A stretch of DNA of 27,449 bases from an uncultured Lachnospiraceae bacterium (GTDB taxonomy: Bacteria > Bacillota > Clostridia > Lachnospirales > Lachnospiraceae). A program made the translations under genes and the position numbers. How positions within the stretch are numbered: the stretch's first letter is position 1; each line of letters opens with the position of its first letter. Under the pieces are notes generated by a model. The model did not search any database, had not been told where the DNA came from, and saw nothing but the letters and a program-made list of their open reading frames with translations. Below, piece after piece: positions 8,161 through 15,266 of the stretch. The DNA is taken from NCBI GenBank assembly GCA_934330725.1, contig CAKRGM010000034.1:1-27449 (forward strand), read 5' to 3'.

Positions 8161-9163
8161 ACTTTATCACCTCCAATGATTCTGTTTTTTCATCAAGATA
8201 TTTTATTGCATCATTTATCACTCTGTTTTCACCGGCTACATTTACATATAATATTCCTACAGGACGTTCGCCGATATATTCGATTTTCCCATGAAGGATA
8301 TTAAACTTTGCCTTAAAGAATGAAGATGCTTGTGAAATAAGGGCTTCCTGTGCACTTTCATCAAGATATGTAAGTTTCACAATAGAACCATCTGCCTCAT
8401 CAATCACTCTCTGTGGAATATCAAATTTATTGGTATGATTTATCAGCTGACGTGTAAATTCATTTTCAGGATGTGTAAAAACGTCATATACACTTCCAAG
8501 CTCAATTACATTACCATGATTCATAACAGCAACCCGGTCACATATTTCTTTAACCACCTCAAGTTCATGCGTTATTATTACAATTGTTATACCAAGCTCA
8601 CGGTTAATCTTTTTAAGCAGTTTTAAGACCGAAGCCGTTGTCTCAAGGTCGAGTGCGGAAGTTGGTTCATCGCACAAAAGAATTTTTGTATCATTTGCAA
8701 GTGCTCTTGCAATTGCAACACGCTGTTTCTGTCCTCCCGACAGTCTTGCCGGATACTCAGAAGCTTTATTTTCAAGTCCGACAAACCTTAACAGTTCAAT
8801 AATTTTTTTATCCGTCTGTTCCTTTGTTTTCTTTGCTTCTTTTAAAACAAACTCAATATTTTTATATACAGTCCTGCTTTCCGCAAGATTAAAATGCTGG
8901 AATATCATTCCGATATTCTGGCGTAAATTTCTCAGCTTTTCACCCTTATAATCAACAATATCAGCTCCATCAATTAATACCTCTCCCTTAGTTACATCCT
9001 GCAACAAGTTTATTGTCCTTAAAAGAGTGCTCTTACCTGCTCCGCTTGAGCCTACTATTCCAAATATTTCTCCATCATTAATTTTAAATGTAACATTATC
9101 AACAGCTTTAAATTTTTTATTTTTTTCTTTAAATTCAACTTCAACATTTTTAAACTCTATCAT
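8153..9163 (-). CDS. metN: Methionine ABC transporter, ATPase MetN with NIL domain
   Basis: A 336-aa ABC ATPase. Walker A GSSGAGKST is at 38-46, with LSGGQKQR signature, ILLCDEPTSALD Walker B and the H-loop ITHE following. The last ~75 residues (from about 262) form the NIL/ACT-like domain that binds methionine and inhibits transport when the cytoplasmic pool is high. This is what separates MetN from other amino-acid ATPases. ATG 9163 has AGGAGG upstream. It lies 58 bases after metQ. Confidence 0.93.
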   Translation of the reverse strand: MIEFKNVEVEFKEKNKKFKAVDNVTFKINDGEIFGIVGSSGAGKSTLLRTINLLQDVTKGEVLIDGADIVDYKGEKLRNLRQNIGMIFQHFNLAESRTVYKNIEFVLKEAKKTKEQTDKKIIELLRFVGLENKASEYPARLSGGQKQRVAIARALANDTKILLCDEPTSALDLETTASVLKLLKKINRELGITIVIITHELEVVKEICDRVAVMNHGNVIELGSVYDVFTHPENEFTRQLINHTNKFDIPQRVIDEADGSIVKLTYLDESAQEALISQASSFFKAKFNILHGKIEYIGERPVGILYVNVAGENRVINDAIKYLDEKTESLEVIKYA

Positions 9164-9221
9164 ATATAACTCTGCCTCCTTTTCACCAAATCCATCAGGA
9201 CCTCTGACATAATGTTATCAA

Positions 9222-10094
9222 TCAATAACCCGACGGCCTGGAAAATGATGCATACTGCTTATCTTTATCTTCAATCACCTTTTTAAATGCATCAGACTTT
9301 ACTATTTCTTTTATATCCTGCGCGAATTGTGAATTCTCATCTGCTGTCCTTACTGCAATAACATTAAAATATCCTTCACCTATTTTTTCGTTGTATAGTG
9401 CCTCAGAGAGCTTTAAACCACCGCTTATTGCATAATTTCCATTAATAACTGCTGCTCCGGTACTATCAAGAACACTTGTCATTACCTCTGCACTGACTTC
9501 TGTAAATGTTAAATTTTTAGGATTATCTGCTATATCATTTACGGTTGCCTTTGAAGCATCAATATCAGATTTCAATGTGATAATCCCTGTCTGTGCAAGC
9601 ACTCTTAATGCCCTTGAAAGATTTGTATCATCATTTGGAATTGCAATTGTTGAACCCTGTGCAATCTCATCAATAGATTTGAATTTATCAGAAAATACTG
9701 CCATTCCTGCCGTTGGAATCTCTGATATGTATGTAAGATCCAAATTATGCTGGCTACTGAAATTTTTCAAATATGTAGAATGTTGAAAAACATTTACATC
9801 TATTTCATCATTGGCAAGTGCCGTATTAGGCTGTACATAATCAGAAAATTCTACTATTTTTACTGTATAGCCTTTTTCTTCAAGTGATGGTTTGACTGCC
9901 TCTTCAAACATATCTCCGTAAGGTCCTGCACATACTCCGACTCTGATAGTTTTAGTATCCTGCCCGGATGTTTTATTATTATTACCATCTGCTCCTGAGC
10001 ATGCTGTAAATGCCATAACAGATACAACTGCTAAAACCGTACCTGTAATTGCTTTCTTTAGTTTTTTCAAATTACTTAACTTTCCTTTTTCCAT
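9222..10094 (-). CDS. metQ: Methionine-binding lipoprotein MetQ
   Basis: The extracellular substrate-binding lipoprotein of MetNIQ (290 aa). The chosen start (10094) has GGAGG seven bases upstream and gives a proper signal peptide: a basic N-terminus (KKLKKAITG), a hydrophobic core and lipobox AFTAC with C32 as the acylated cysteine. The frame is open 34 codons further up, but those codons lie inside a hairpin-rich inserted element and are not coding. NlpA family features such as VFQHSTYL (binding-pocket aromatic/His region) and PNDDTNLSRALRVL are clear. It is the first gene of the transport and 2-oxoacid operon. Confidence 0.93.
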   Translation of the reverse strand: MEKGKLSNLKKLKKAITGTVLAVVSVMAFTACSGADGNNNKTSGQDTKTIRVGVCAGPYGDMFEEAVKPSLEEKGYTVKIVEFSDYVQPNTALANDEIDVNVFQHSTYLKNFSSQHNLDLTYISEIPTAGMAVFSDKFKSIDEIAQGSTIAIPNDDTNLSRALRVLAQTGIITLKSDIDASKATVNDIADNPKNLTFTEVSAEVMTSVLDSTGAAVINGNYAISGGLKLSEALYNEKIGEGYFNVIAVRTADENSQFAQDIKEIVKSDAFKKVIEDKDKQYASFSRPSGY

Positions 10095-10097
10095 ATA

Positions 10098-10249
10098 AAC
10101 CTCCATTCCGCAGACGCTTTGCGTCGAAGGAATCGCGAGCTGAATTTTAAGATTCAGCTCTGCGATCATGGCTACTTTGTGACGCCTGCGGCACAAATAG
10201 CTGTGTGAAAAATCATCGCATCAGCATGATTTTTCACACTAACCTCCAT
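10098..10249 (-). repeat. ~134-bp hairpin-rich element with 9-bp flanking direct repeats, inserted at the metQ ribosome site
   Basis: The sequence AACCTCCAT occurs at 10098-10106 and again at 10241-10249; read on the coding strand it is ATGGAGGTT, a ribosome binding site. The DNA between (10107-10240) is dense in inverted repeats: GTGTGAAAAATCAT/ATGATTTTTCACAC (14 bp perfect, 10203-10239), AGCTGAAT/ATTCAGCT around 10138-10158, GACGC/GCGTC around 10113-10125, and TTTGTG/CACAAA. It is also more GC-rich than its surroundings. This fits a small non-autonomous element with a 9-bp target duplication, which recreated the ribosome site next to metQ. An alternative is a dispersed intergenic repeat that carries its own ribosome site. 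Confidence 0.6.
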
Positions 10250-10283
10250 CTATAACTACCGTTTGTTTGCTGCTATGCATTAG

Positions 10284-10313
10284 ATTATATACGGCTGGAT
10301 AAAAAGGTGTTAA
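10284..10313 (-). promoter_or_regulatory. Promoter of the metQNI-2-oxoacid operon
   Basis: On the minus strand TTAACA (10313-10308), an 18-base spacer and TATAAT (10289-10284) form a good sigma-A promoter. The start point would be near 10277, leaving a ~180-base leader that contains the hairpin element. The dyad at 10332-10350 lies at about -55 to -73. Confidence 0.65.
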
Positions 10314-10331
10314 TTCATAAAAATAATAATT

Positions 10332-10369
10332 AGTTATAGATTTTATAACTTATACATATAGCCTATAAC
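10332..10369 (-). promoter_or_regulatory. Candidate LysR-type operator upstream of metQ
   Basis: AGTTATA (10332-10338) and TATAACT (10344-10350) form a perfect dyad with a 5-base spacer. A further TATAAC half-site lies at 10364-10369, two helical turns away. The dyad is centred near -64 relative to the predicted start, the usual place of the recognition site of LysR regulators. The lysR gene immediately upstream is the natural candidate to bind it. The same half-sites recur upstream of the hydrolase gene. Confidence 0.5.
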
Positions 10370-10425
10370 CCGAATAATAAATAAATTCATATTTTTAATC
10401 ATATTTTATTTAATGGGAGACTTAA

Positions 10426-10587
10426 TTAACAAAACAGGAATTGAACAGTATTTAAAGAATAGAATGACAGCGCGAACTTCCTGATTCCATTTAAACGCCA
10501 GCAGATATCTGACTGTTTAAATTCTGACAGAAGCGCACTGTCAAAAGATTTTTCCGTATGTGCGATGACGGTATTATTGAATATCAT
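10426..10587 (-). CDS. Short open frame between lysR and metQ, doubtful
   Basis: A 53-codon frame beginning MIFNNTVIAHTEKSFD starts 11 bases after the lysR stop and ends with TAA at 10426-10428. There is no convincing ribosome binding site and no family resemblance. It occupies part of an otherwise gene-free ~500-base gap. It may be a decayed gene or chance; it is listed so the gap is described. Confidence 0.15.
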   Translation of the reverse strand: MIFNNTVIAHTEKSFDSALLSEFKQSDICWRLNGIRKFALSFYSLNTVQFLFC

Positions 10588-10597
10588 AAGAATAATT

Positions 10598-11506
10598 TTA
10601 CATTACACGTTTCTCATATTCCCTGAGAAAACTGATATACTTTTCCCCAAGCTTACTAAGAGGCATCTTTTTCTGTTTTATATAACCAATTGTCATGGTC
10701 TCATCTGTATCAAGCGGAATTGCTGCATACTCGTCACCATTTAAATTAGCACATATAATTCCTGAGCAAAGTGTAAAACCGTTAAGTCCAATCATAAGGT
10801 TAAGGAAGGTTGCCCTGTCATCTGCCTTTATGATTTTATTGTAGTCATATGTACTAAGTACTTCTTCCGCAAAATAGAATGAATTATTATCCCCCTGTTC
10901 AAATGACAGGCAAGGGTAATCCTTTAAGTCCTCAAGTGTTACCTTTTCCTTTGATGCAAGTGGATTTGTCTTGCTCATATAGACACATATTTTACAGTCA
11001 AACAGTGGAATGAATTCAAGATCACTTTCTCTTAATATTTTTGTTATTACCTTTTTATTAAAATCATTAAGGTATAAAATCCCCACTTCGCTTTTCTGAT
11101 TCTTTACATTATCTATTACCTCATGTGTCTTCGTTTCATGAATGGCAAATTCATATCCATCCATTCCAAATTCCTTTGCCATTTCAATAAATGCCTCAAC
11201 TGCAAATGTATAATGCTGCATAGAAACTGAAAACTTCTTTTTTGACGATTTATTTTCAACATACCTGTCTTCAATAAGCCTGTAATGTTCAAGCATCTGT
11301 CTTGCATAACCTAAAAATTCCTCACCATCAGGGGTTATAACAATTCCTCTGTTTGAACGGATAAAAAGTTCAATATTTATCTCATTTTCCAGATCTTTTA
11401 TCATACTTGACAGGCTTGGCTGAGTTATAAATAACTCAGCTGCTGCCTTATTTATTGATTTGTTGTCTGCAACGGCAACCGCATATCTTAACTGCTGCAA
11501 CGTCAT
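10598..11506 (-). CDS. LysR-family transcription regulator, probable sulfur amino acid regulator
   Basis: A 302-aa regulator starting MTLQQLRYAVAVADNKS, chosen at ATG 11506 because the typical LysR N-terminus begins here (a GTG 12 bases further up is possible). The winged helix-turn-helix spans about residues 2-60 (INKAAAELFITQPSLSSMIKDLE), with an effector domain from ~90 to the end. The N-terminus resembles the CmbR/MetR-type regulators of Firmicutes that control cysteine and methionine genes, in keeping with its position between mccA and metQ. LysR proteins act as tetramers on sites near -65, and a suitable dyad exists upstream of metQ. The effector is unknown. Confidence 0.8.
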   Translation of the reverse strand: MTLQQLRYAVAVADNKSINKAAAELFITQPSLSSMIKDLENEINIELFIRSNRGIVITPDGEEFLGYARQMLEHYRLIEDRYVENKSSKKKFSVSMQHYTFAVEAFIEMAKEFGMDGYEFAIHETKTHEVIDNVKNQKSEVGILYLNDFNKKVITKILRESDLEFIPLFDCKICVYMSKTNPLASKEKVTLEDLKDYPCLSFEQGDNNSFYFAEEVLSTYDYNKIIKADDRATFLNLMIGLNGFTLCSGIICANLNGDEYAAIPLDTDETMTIGYIKQKKMPLSKLGEKYISFLREYEKRVM

Positions 11507-11581
11507 AATACCCACCACACCTTTCGATTTATTTTTCTTTCATCAGTCTTTATTAAGCTGTCTTTTGTTCCGGTTTTTATC

Positions 11582-12493
11582 TTAAGCATACAGCTTTTTA
11601 CTAAAATAACGGTCTCCTCTGTCAGGAAATAATGTTACAATAGTGGCATTACCCTTTATCCTGTCTGCAAGCTTTACAGTTGCCGCAAGCGCAGCTCCTG
11701 AGGATGAACCCGCAATAACACCTTCATTTGATGCTAAAAGTCTTGAATACTTAAAAGCTTCCTCATCCGTAATTTTTATCACCTCATCAACGAGATTCAT
11801 ATCCATTGTATCTGCAATAAAATCATTTCCGATTCCTTCAATATCGTAATCACCATGCGCTCCGCCACCCATTGTGGAACCCACCGGATCTGCAAGAACG
11901 CCCTTTATATCAGGATTTTTTTCTTTTAAATATTTCATTATTCCGCTGTATGTTCCACCGCTTCCGGCTCCCGCAACAAAATAGTCTATTTTTCCATCAA
12001 AATCATCATATATTTCTTTCCCGGTTGTTTCATAATGTATAAATGGATTAGCCGGATTTTCAAATTGCTTAAGTGAAACAGCTCCTGGAATACTTTTTCT
12101 TAACTTTTCAGCTTCCTCTGTAGCACCAAGCATGCCTTTTTCCCTGCTGGTATTGATTATTTCTGCCCCAAGTGCCTTCATCAATGTCTGTTTTTCCTCG
12201 GAAAACTTCAGCGGTACCACAAAAATCACACGATATCCTTTGTTTAATGCAGCAAATACAATTCCAATTCCTGTATTGCCGGCTGTTGCCTCAACAATTG
12301 TACTGCCTTTCTTTAATATATTCTTCTTCTCTGCATCTTCTACCATGCTAAACCCTGTTCTGTCCTTTACACTGCCAAGCGGATTATACATTTCAAGCTT
12401 GCTGTATACATTAATACCTTTTCTGATTCCAATATGGTTCAACTTTAAGACCGGTGTATCACCAATCATATCACGTAAATCATTATATACCAT
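11582..12493 (-). CDS. mccA: Cystathionine beta-synthase / cysteine synthase family protein (MccA-like)
   Basis: A 303-aa fold-type II PLP enzyme. The PLP lysine is K43 in PLGSVKDRTG, the phosphate loop is TAGNTGIG (70-77), and the glycine-rich GAGSGGTYSG and GSSSGAAL motifs follow. The family joins O-acetylserine or serine to sulfide (CysK) or homocysteine (MccA). The pairing with an mccB-type gene directly upstream and a SAM methyltransferase before that matches clostridial ubiG-mccB-mccA, so a role in making cystathionine from homocysteine is preferred. Cysteine synthase activity is the main alternative. ATG 12493 is preceded by GGAG. Confidence 0.8.
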   Translation of the reverse strand: MVYNDLRDMIGDTPVLKLNHIGIRKGINVYSKLEMYNPLGSVKDRTGFSMVEDAEKKNILKKGSTIVEATAGNTGIGIVFAALNKGYRVIFVVPLKFSEEKQTLMKALGAEIINTSREKGMLGATEEAEKLRKSIPGAVSLKQFENPANPFIHYETTGKEIYDDFDGKIDYFVAGAGSGGTYSGIMKYLKEKNPDIKGVLADPVGSTMGGGAHGDYDIEGIGNDFIADTMDMNLVDEVIKITDEEAFKYSRLLASNEGVIAGSSSGAALAATVKLADRIKGNATIVTLFPDRGDRYFSKKLYA

Positions 12494-12548
12494 TTCTACT
12501 CCATTCTGCCACTTATAGCTTAAAACTTGTTATACATTTCTGATAAAA

Positions 12549-13706
12549 TCACTTTTTTGCATTGTTTATTGCATTGTTTAAGTCTGCAATAATATCATCT
12601 TTATCCTCTATGCCAACAGAAAGTCTGATAAGATTATCTGTAATGCCTACTTTATGACGAATATCCTCAGGAATTGAGGCATGTGTCATACTCGAAGGAT
12701 GGCATACTAAAGACTCAACGCCCCCCAGACTTTCAGCAAGTGAAATAAGCTTTAATCCATCAAAAAATTTTCTTATATCATAATTATTTTGAAGTTCAAA
12801 TGATATCATTGCTCCCGGACCATCTGCCTGTTTTTTCTGTACTTCATATCCCGGATCTGCAGGCAGGCCCGGAAAATATACGTTTTTAACTGCCGGGTTC
12901 TCATAGAGCCATTCTGCAGCCGCCTGCGCATTTTCCTGATGTCTGTCAAGCCTTACCCCAAGCGTTTTAATTCCCCTGATAAGAAGAAATGAATCAAAAG
13001 GCTGCAGTACTCCACCTGTCGAATTCTGTATAAAATAAAGTCTGTCTGCAAGTTTATCATCATTTACAATCACAAGGCCTGCAATCAGGTCACTGTGTCC
13101 ACCAAGATACTTTGTGGCACTGTGAACAACTATATCGGCCCCCAGTTCCAATGGTCTTTGTATATATGGCGTAAGAAATGTATTATCTACAATCAGAATT
13201 CTTCCATGTTCATGAGCAATCTTAGCCACCTTTGCTATATCTGTAACTGTCATAAGCGGATTCGCCGGACTTTCTATATATACAGCCTTAACTGAATCAT
13301 CTATTGCAGCCTCTATTGCTTTTTCATCCGTCGTATCGACAATCTCATATTTTATTCCAAAATTAACAAATACTTTATCAAGTACCCTGAATGTTCCACC
13401 ATACACATTTTCTGATATAAGAATCTTATCTCCTGTCTTAAAAAGTGTCAGAACTGCTGTGATTGCGGCCATACCTGATGCAAATGCAAGCCCATATTTT
13501 CCTTTTTCAAGATCTGCTATAAGTTTTTCAAGAGCCTCTCTTGTCGGATTCCCGGTCCGTGAATATTCGTATCCTTTATGCTGTCCCAAATGAACCTGCT
13601 TATATGTCGATGTCTGATAAATCGGGACATTGACTGCCCCCGTTCTTTCATCACCATCTATACCGCCATGAATTAATACTGTTGATTTATTATTGAATTT
13701 TCCCAT
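12549..13706 (-). CDS. mccB: Cystathionine gamma-lyase / gamma-synthase family protein (MccB-like)
   Basis: A 385-aa Cys/Met metabolism PLP enzyme. YSRTGNPT (48-55), FASGMAA (75-81), D174 in VDNTF and the PLP lysine K199 in HSATKYLGGHSD are intact. Start is set at ATG 13706, which has GGAG six bases upstream; an ATG four codons earlier lacks a ribosome site. In the MccB role it splits cystathionine to cysteine, 2-oxobutyrate and ammonia. The 2-oxobutyrate is a possible substrate for the downstream oxidoreductase. Gamma-lyase, gamma-synthase and homocysteine-forming members cannot be told apart by these motifs; context favours the lyase. Confidence 0.82.
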   Translation of the reverse strand: MGKFNNKSTVLIHGGIDGDERTGAVNVPIYQTSTYKQVHLGQHKGYEYSRTGNPTREALEKLIADLEKGKYGLAFASGMAAITAVLTLFKTGDKILISENVYGGTFRVLDKVFVNFGIKYEIVDTTDEKAIEAAIDDSVKAVYIESPANPLMTVTDIAKVAKIAHEHGRILIVDNTFLTPYIQRPLELGADIVVHSATKYLGGHSDLIAGLVIVNDDKLADRLYFIQNSTGGVLQPFDSFLLIRGIKTLGVRLDRHQENAQAAAEWLYENPAVKNVYFPGLPADPGYEVQKKQADGPGAMISFELQNNYDIRKFFDGLKLISLAESLGGVESLVCHPSSMTHASIPEDIRHKVGITDNLIRLSVGIEDKDDIIADLNNAINNAKK

Positions 13707-13811
13707 ATTTTTCTCCATTTCCGCATCACTTTAAGATGCATATTAATCTTCATTCCACAGGTACTTTACTTTGCACCTGCAAAATCACATTTCACATTCT
13801 GAATTTCTGAT

Positions 13812-14717
13812 TCAGCTTCGCTGCTTTTTTGCCAGAATAAAGCTTACATCTTCATAAGCTCTTAAATTGTCATGTCTTTTCTGAAAATACATTTCCTGTA
13901 TTATCTGAGATGTAACGTGTTCGCCTACATAAAACCCCACATCCGCAAATGCATCAGCCAGTTCATTAAAAGACATTCCATTATGCATTACTTCGCCCAA
14001 CGCCCTTGTTATATCTTCAAGAACTTCCATACGCTGGTACTTATGCCCATTCCTTAATATTTCCTTATCCGGATAATCAAAAACAACCCATGTTTCATTT
14101 TCTGATAATTCTGAAATATCTTTTAATGTACCTGAAAATGTATCAAGTGTAAGATAATAGGTAACTCCCATTATTGCAAACAGCGACTTTGCCTTAGGAT
14201 TAAAGCCCGCTTTCAAAAGAACATCTTTCATATTCTGTTTTTCAAAATCAATTGTTATAAAACTTGCATTCTCAGGAATATCCCATCCAAGCTGCTTTAT
14301 CCGGTTAATCTTAAATGTCTGAGTATCAGGATGATCCAGTTCAAATATTTTTACGTTCTTTAAATTATTTCTGAAAACAAAACTATCAAGCCCTGCACCG
14401 CAAATAACATACTGCACTGTTTCATTGCTGTTTCCTGCAAATTCTTTAAGTTTTTCTTCTGTGTACTTTACTCTTGATAATATTATTGGTGAAATAAGTT
14501 CATCTATAAATTTATCCCATGTATCAAGTGTTGGTATCTCCCATGCTTTTTCATTAAGAATCGATATTATCTTATTCTTAATATTGCTGTAATCGTTATC
14601 ACCAAGTAATTCGTATGCATAGTAATCATCATATAATGGTTTTTTCGTAAAAAGAGAATGATGTGCCCTTGTAAATGCACAAATCTTAGCGGTTATACTT
14701 GCTTCTCCTGCAATCAT
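13812..14717 (-). CDS. SAM-dependent methyltransferase, leucine carboxyl methyltransferase family
   Basis: A 301-aa class I methyltransferase of the PPM1/LCMT-like family. The SAM loop YVICGAGLDSF covers 103-113 and the acidic strand-2 motif FELDHPDTQ follows. SLFAIMGVTYYL is the post-IV region, and an N-terminal helical part precedes the Rossmann core. AAAGGA lies upstream of ATG 14717. Substrate is unknown. As first gene of the mccB-mccA unit it occupies the place of ubiG (C. acetobutylicum) and yrrT (B. subtilis), also SAM methyltransferases of unclear substrate. It could supply S-adenosylhomocysteine, and so homocysteine, to the pathway. Confidence 0.8.
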   Translation of the reverse strand: MIAGEASITAKICAFTRAHHSLFTKKPLYDDYYAYELLGDNDYSNIKNKIISILNEKAWEIPTLDTWDKFIDELISPIILSRVKYTEEKLKEFAGNSNETVQYVICGAGLDSFVFRNNLKNVKIFELDHPDTQTFKINRIKQLGWDIPENASFITIDFEKQNMKDVLLKAGFNPKAKSLFAIMGVTYYLTLDTFSGTLKDISELSENETWVVFDYPDKEILRNGHKYQRMEVLEDITRALGEVMHNGMSFNELADAFADVGFYVGEHVTSQIIQEMYFQKRHDNLRAYEDVSFILAKKQRS

Positions 14718-14877
14718 ATTTCATTCCTTTCAAAACTAATCTTATAATCTTATAAAATATAAAACAATTATTATACTTGCTGTTTGATGCTGAACTGCTG
14801 ATTTTAAGATGCACCACAGTCATATTTCTAATATATGACGGTGCCGGATTTTAAGAAATCATTGTAAATACAATGGT

Positions 14878-14907
14878 AAAAAAATAAGGGTGCACTTTAT
14901 GCACCCT
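14878..14907 (-). terminator. Attenuator terminator of the Cys-leader operon
   Basis: An 8-bp perfect stem (AGGGTGCA / TGCACCCT; 14887-14894 and 14900-14907) with a 5-base loop is followed on the minus strand by TATTTTTTT. It lies 170 bases upstream of the methyltransferase start and 122 bases after the leader peptide stop, with no other gene between. It therefore acts within the leader and not at the end of an operon. Confidence 0.8.
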
Positions 14908-15008
14908 GTAATAAAATATAGACTTTCCCTTAGATGTTGGATTCCGGGTTATGTCTACTATTAATGTATCACAATAAATTACAGATATATTGGATATACA
15001 TGCATAAA
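14896..15008 (-). promoter_or_regulatory. Possible antiterminator pairing in the Cys leader
   Basis: In the minus-strand RNA, UUUAUGCA (15008-15001), just after the leader peptide, is the exact complement of UGCAUAAA (14903-14896). The latter covers the end of the terminator's 5' arm and its loop; with G-U pairs the helix reaches about 11 bp. Forming it would break the terminator. A further helix (15035-15042 with 15014-15021) sequesters the last Cys codons. How the pairings exclude each other was judged by eye only. Confidence 0.45.
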
Positions 15009-15029
15009 ACCAGCTATAGCAATATTTAA

Positions 15030-15092
15030 TTATCTGCTACAGCAACAACAGCTATTATGCATATTATTATTAACAATTATTATATTATTCAT
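15030..15092 (-). CDS. 20-aa leader peptide with four consecutive Cys codons
   Basis: The predicted peptide is MNNIIIVNNNMHNSCCCCSR. ATG 15092 has a perfect AAAGGAGG (15107-15100) seven bases upstream, behind a near-consensus promoter, so translation is likely even though the frame is tiny. The codons TGT-TGT-TGC-TGT sit near its end, followed by Ser, Arg, stop, then by an alternative-structure region and a rho-independent terminator ahead of a cysteine-forming operon. This is the layout of amino-acid attenuation leaders: a ribosome stalling for lack of Cys-tRNA would change downstream folding. A small metal- or redox-active peptide is the alternative. Confidence 0.7.
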   Translation of the reverse strand: MNNIIIVNNNMHNSCCCCSR

Positions 15093-15113
15093 AATGCTGC
15101 CTCCTTTAATGCG

Positions 15114-15129
15114 TGCGTCATGTGACGCA
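15114..15129 (-). other. Palindrome just upstream of the leader peptide ribosome site
   Basis: TGCGTCA-TG-TGACGCA is a perfect 7-bp inverted repeat ending seven bases before the AAAGGAGG of the leader peptide. In RNA it would be a small hairpin in the 5' untranslated region, possibly stabilising the message. As DNA it could be an operator downstream of the start point. Confidence 0.5.
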
Positions 15130-15148
15130 AATCCAAATAAAATCAATT

Positions 15149-15174
15149 CATAGTTACTTTATATGATTACTATG
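15149..15174 (-). promoter_or_regulatory. Dyad at the start point of the Cys-leader transcript
   Basis: CATAGT (15149-15154) and ACTATG (15169-15174) form an inverted repeat overlapping the expected start of transcription near 15173, a position suited to a repressor. No regulator is identified. Confidence 0.25.
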
Positions 15175-15179
15175 TTTAT

Positions 15180-15208
15180 ATAATATGCTCTTATAGTTAA
15201 TTTGTCAA
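15180..15208 (-). promoter_or_regulatory. Promoter of the Cys leader-methyltransferase-mccBA operon
   Basis: On the minus strand a perfect TTGACA (15208-15203), a 17-base spacer and TATTAT (15185-15180) make an excellent sigma-A promoter. It would start near 15173, giving ~80 bases before the leader peptide ATG. Such a strong promoter suits control by termination after initiation. Confidence 0.8.
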
Positions 15209-15266
15209 TACTTTTATTAAAATAAACTCAAACTATTTTTACAAGAACTTTTTTACAGAAATATTT

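Noticed and set aside
10095..10196. 34-codon N-terminal extension of MetQ
   Set aside because: It lies in the hairpin element, and a canonical signal peptide begins at 10094 behind a good ribosome site.
13719..13811. Terminator between the methyltransferase gene and mccB
   Set aside because: Two short stems (GCATC/GATGC and CAGGT/ACCTG) lack T-runs, and the genes are close; they are at most intercistronic structures.
14718..15266. S-box or T-box riboswitch in front of the methyltransferase-mccBA operon
   Set aside because: No T-box core (AGGGTGGNACCGCG) or S-box core was found on the coding strand; the AGGGTGCA in the terminator stem only superficially resembles the T-box sequence.
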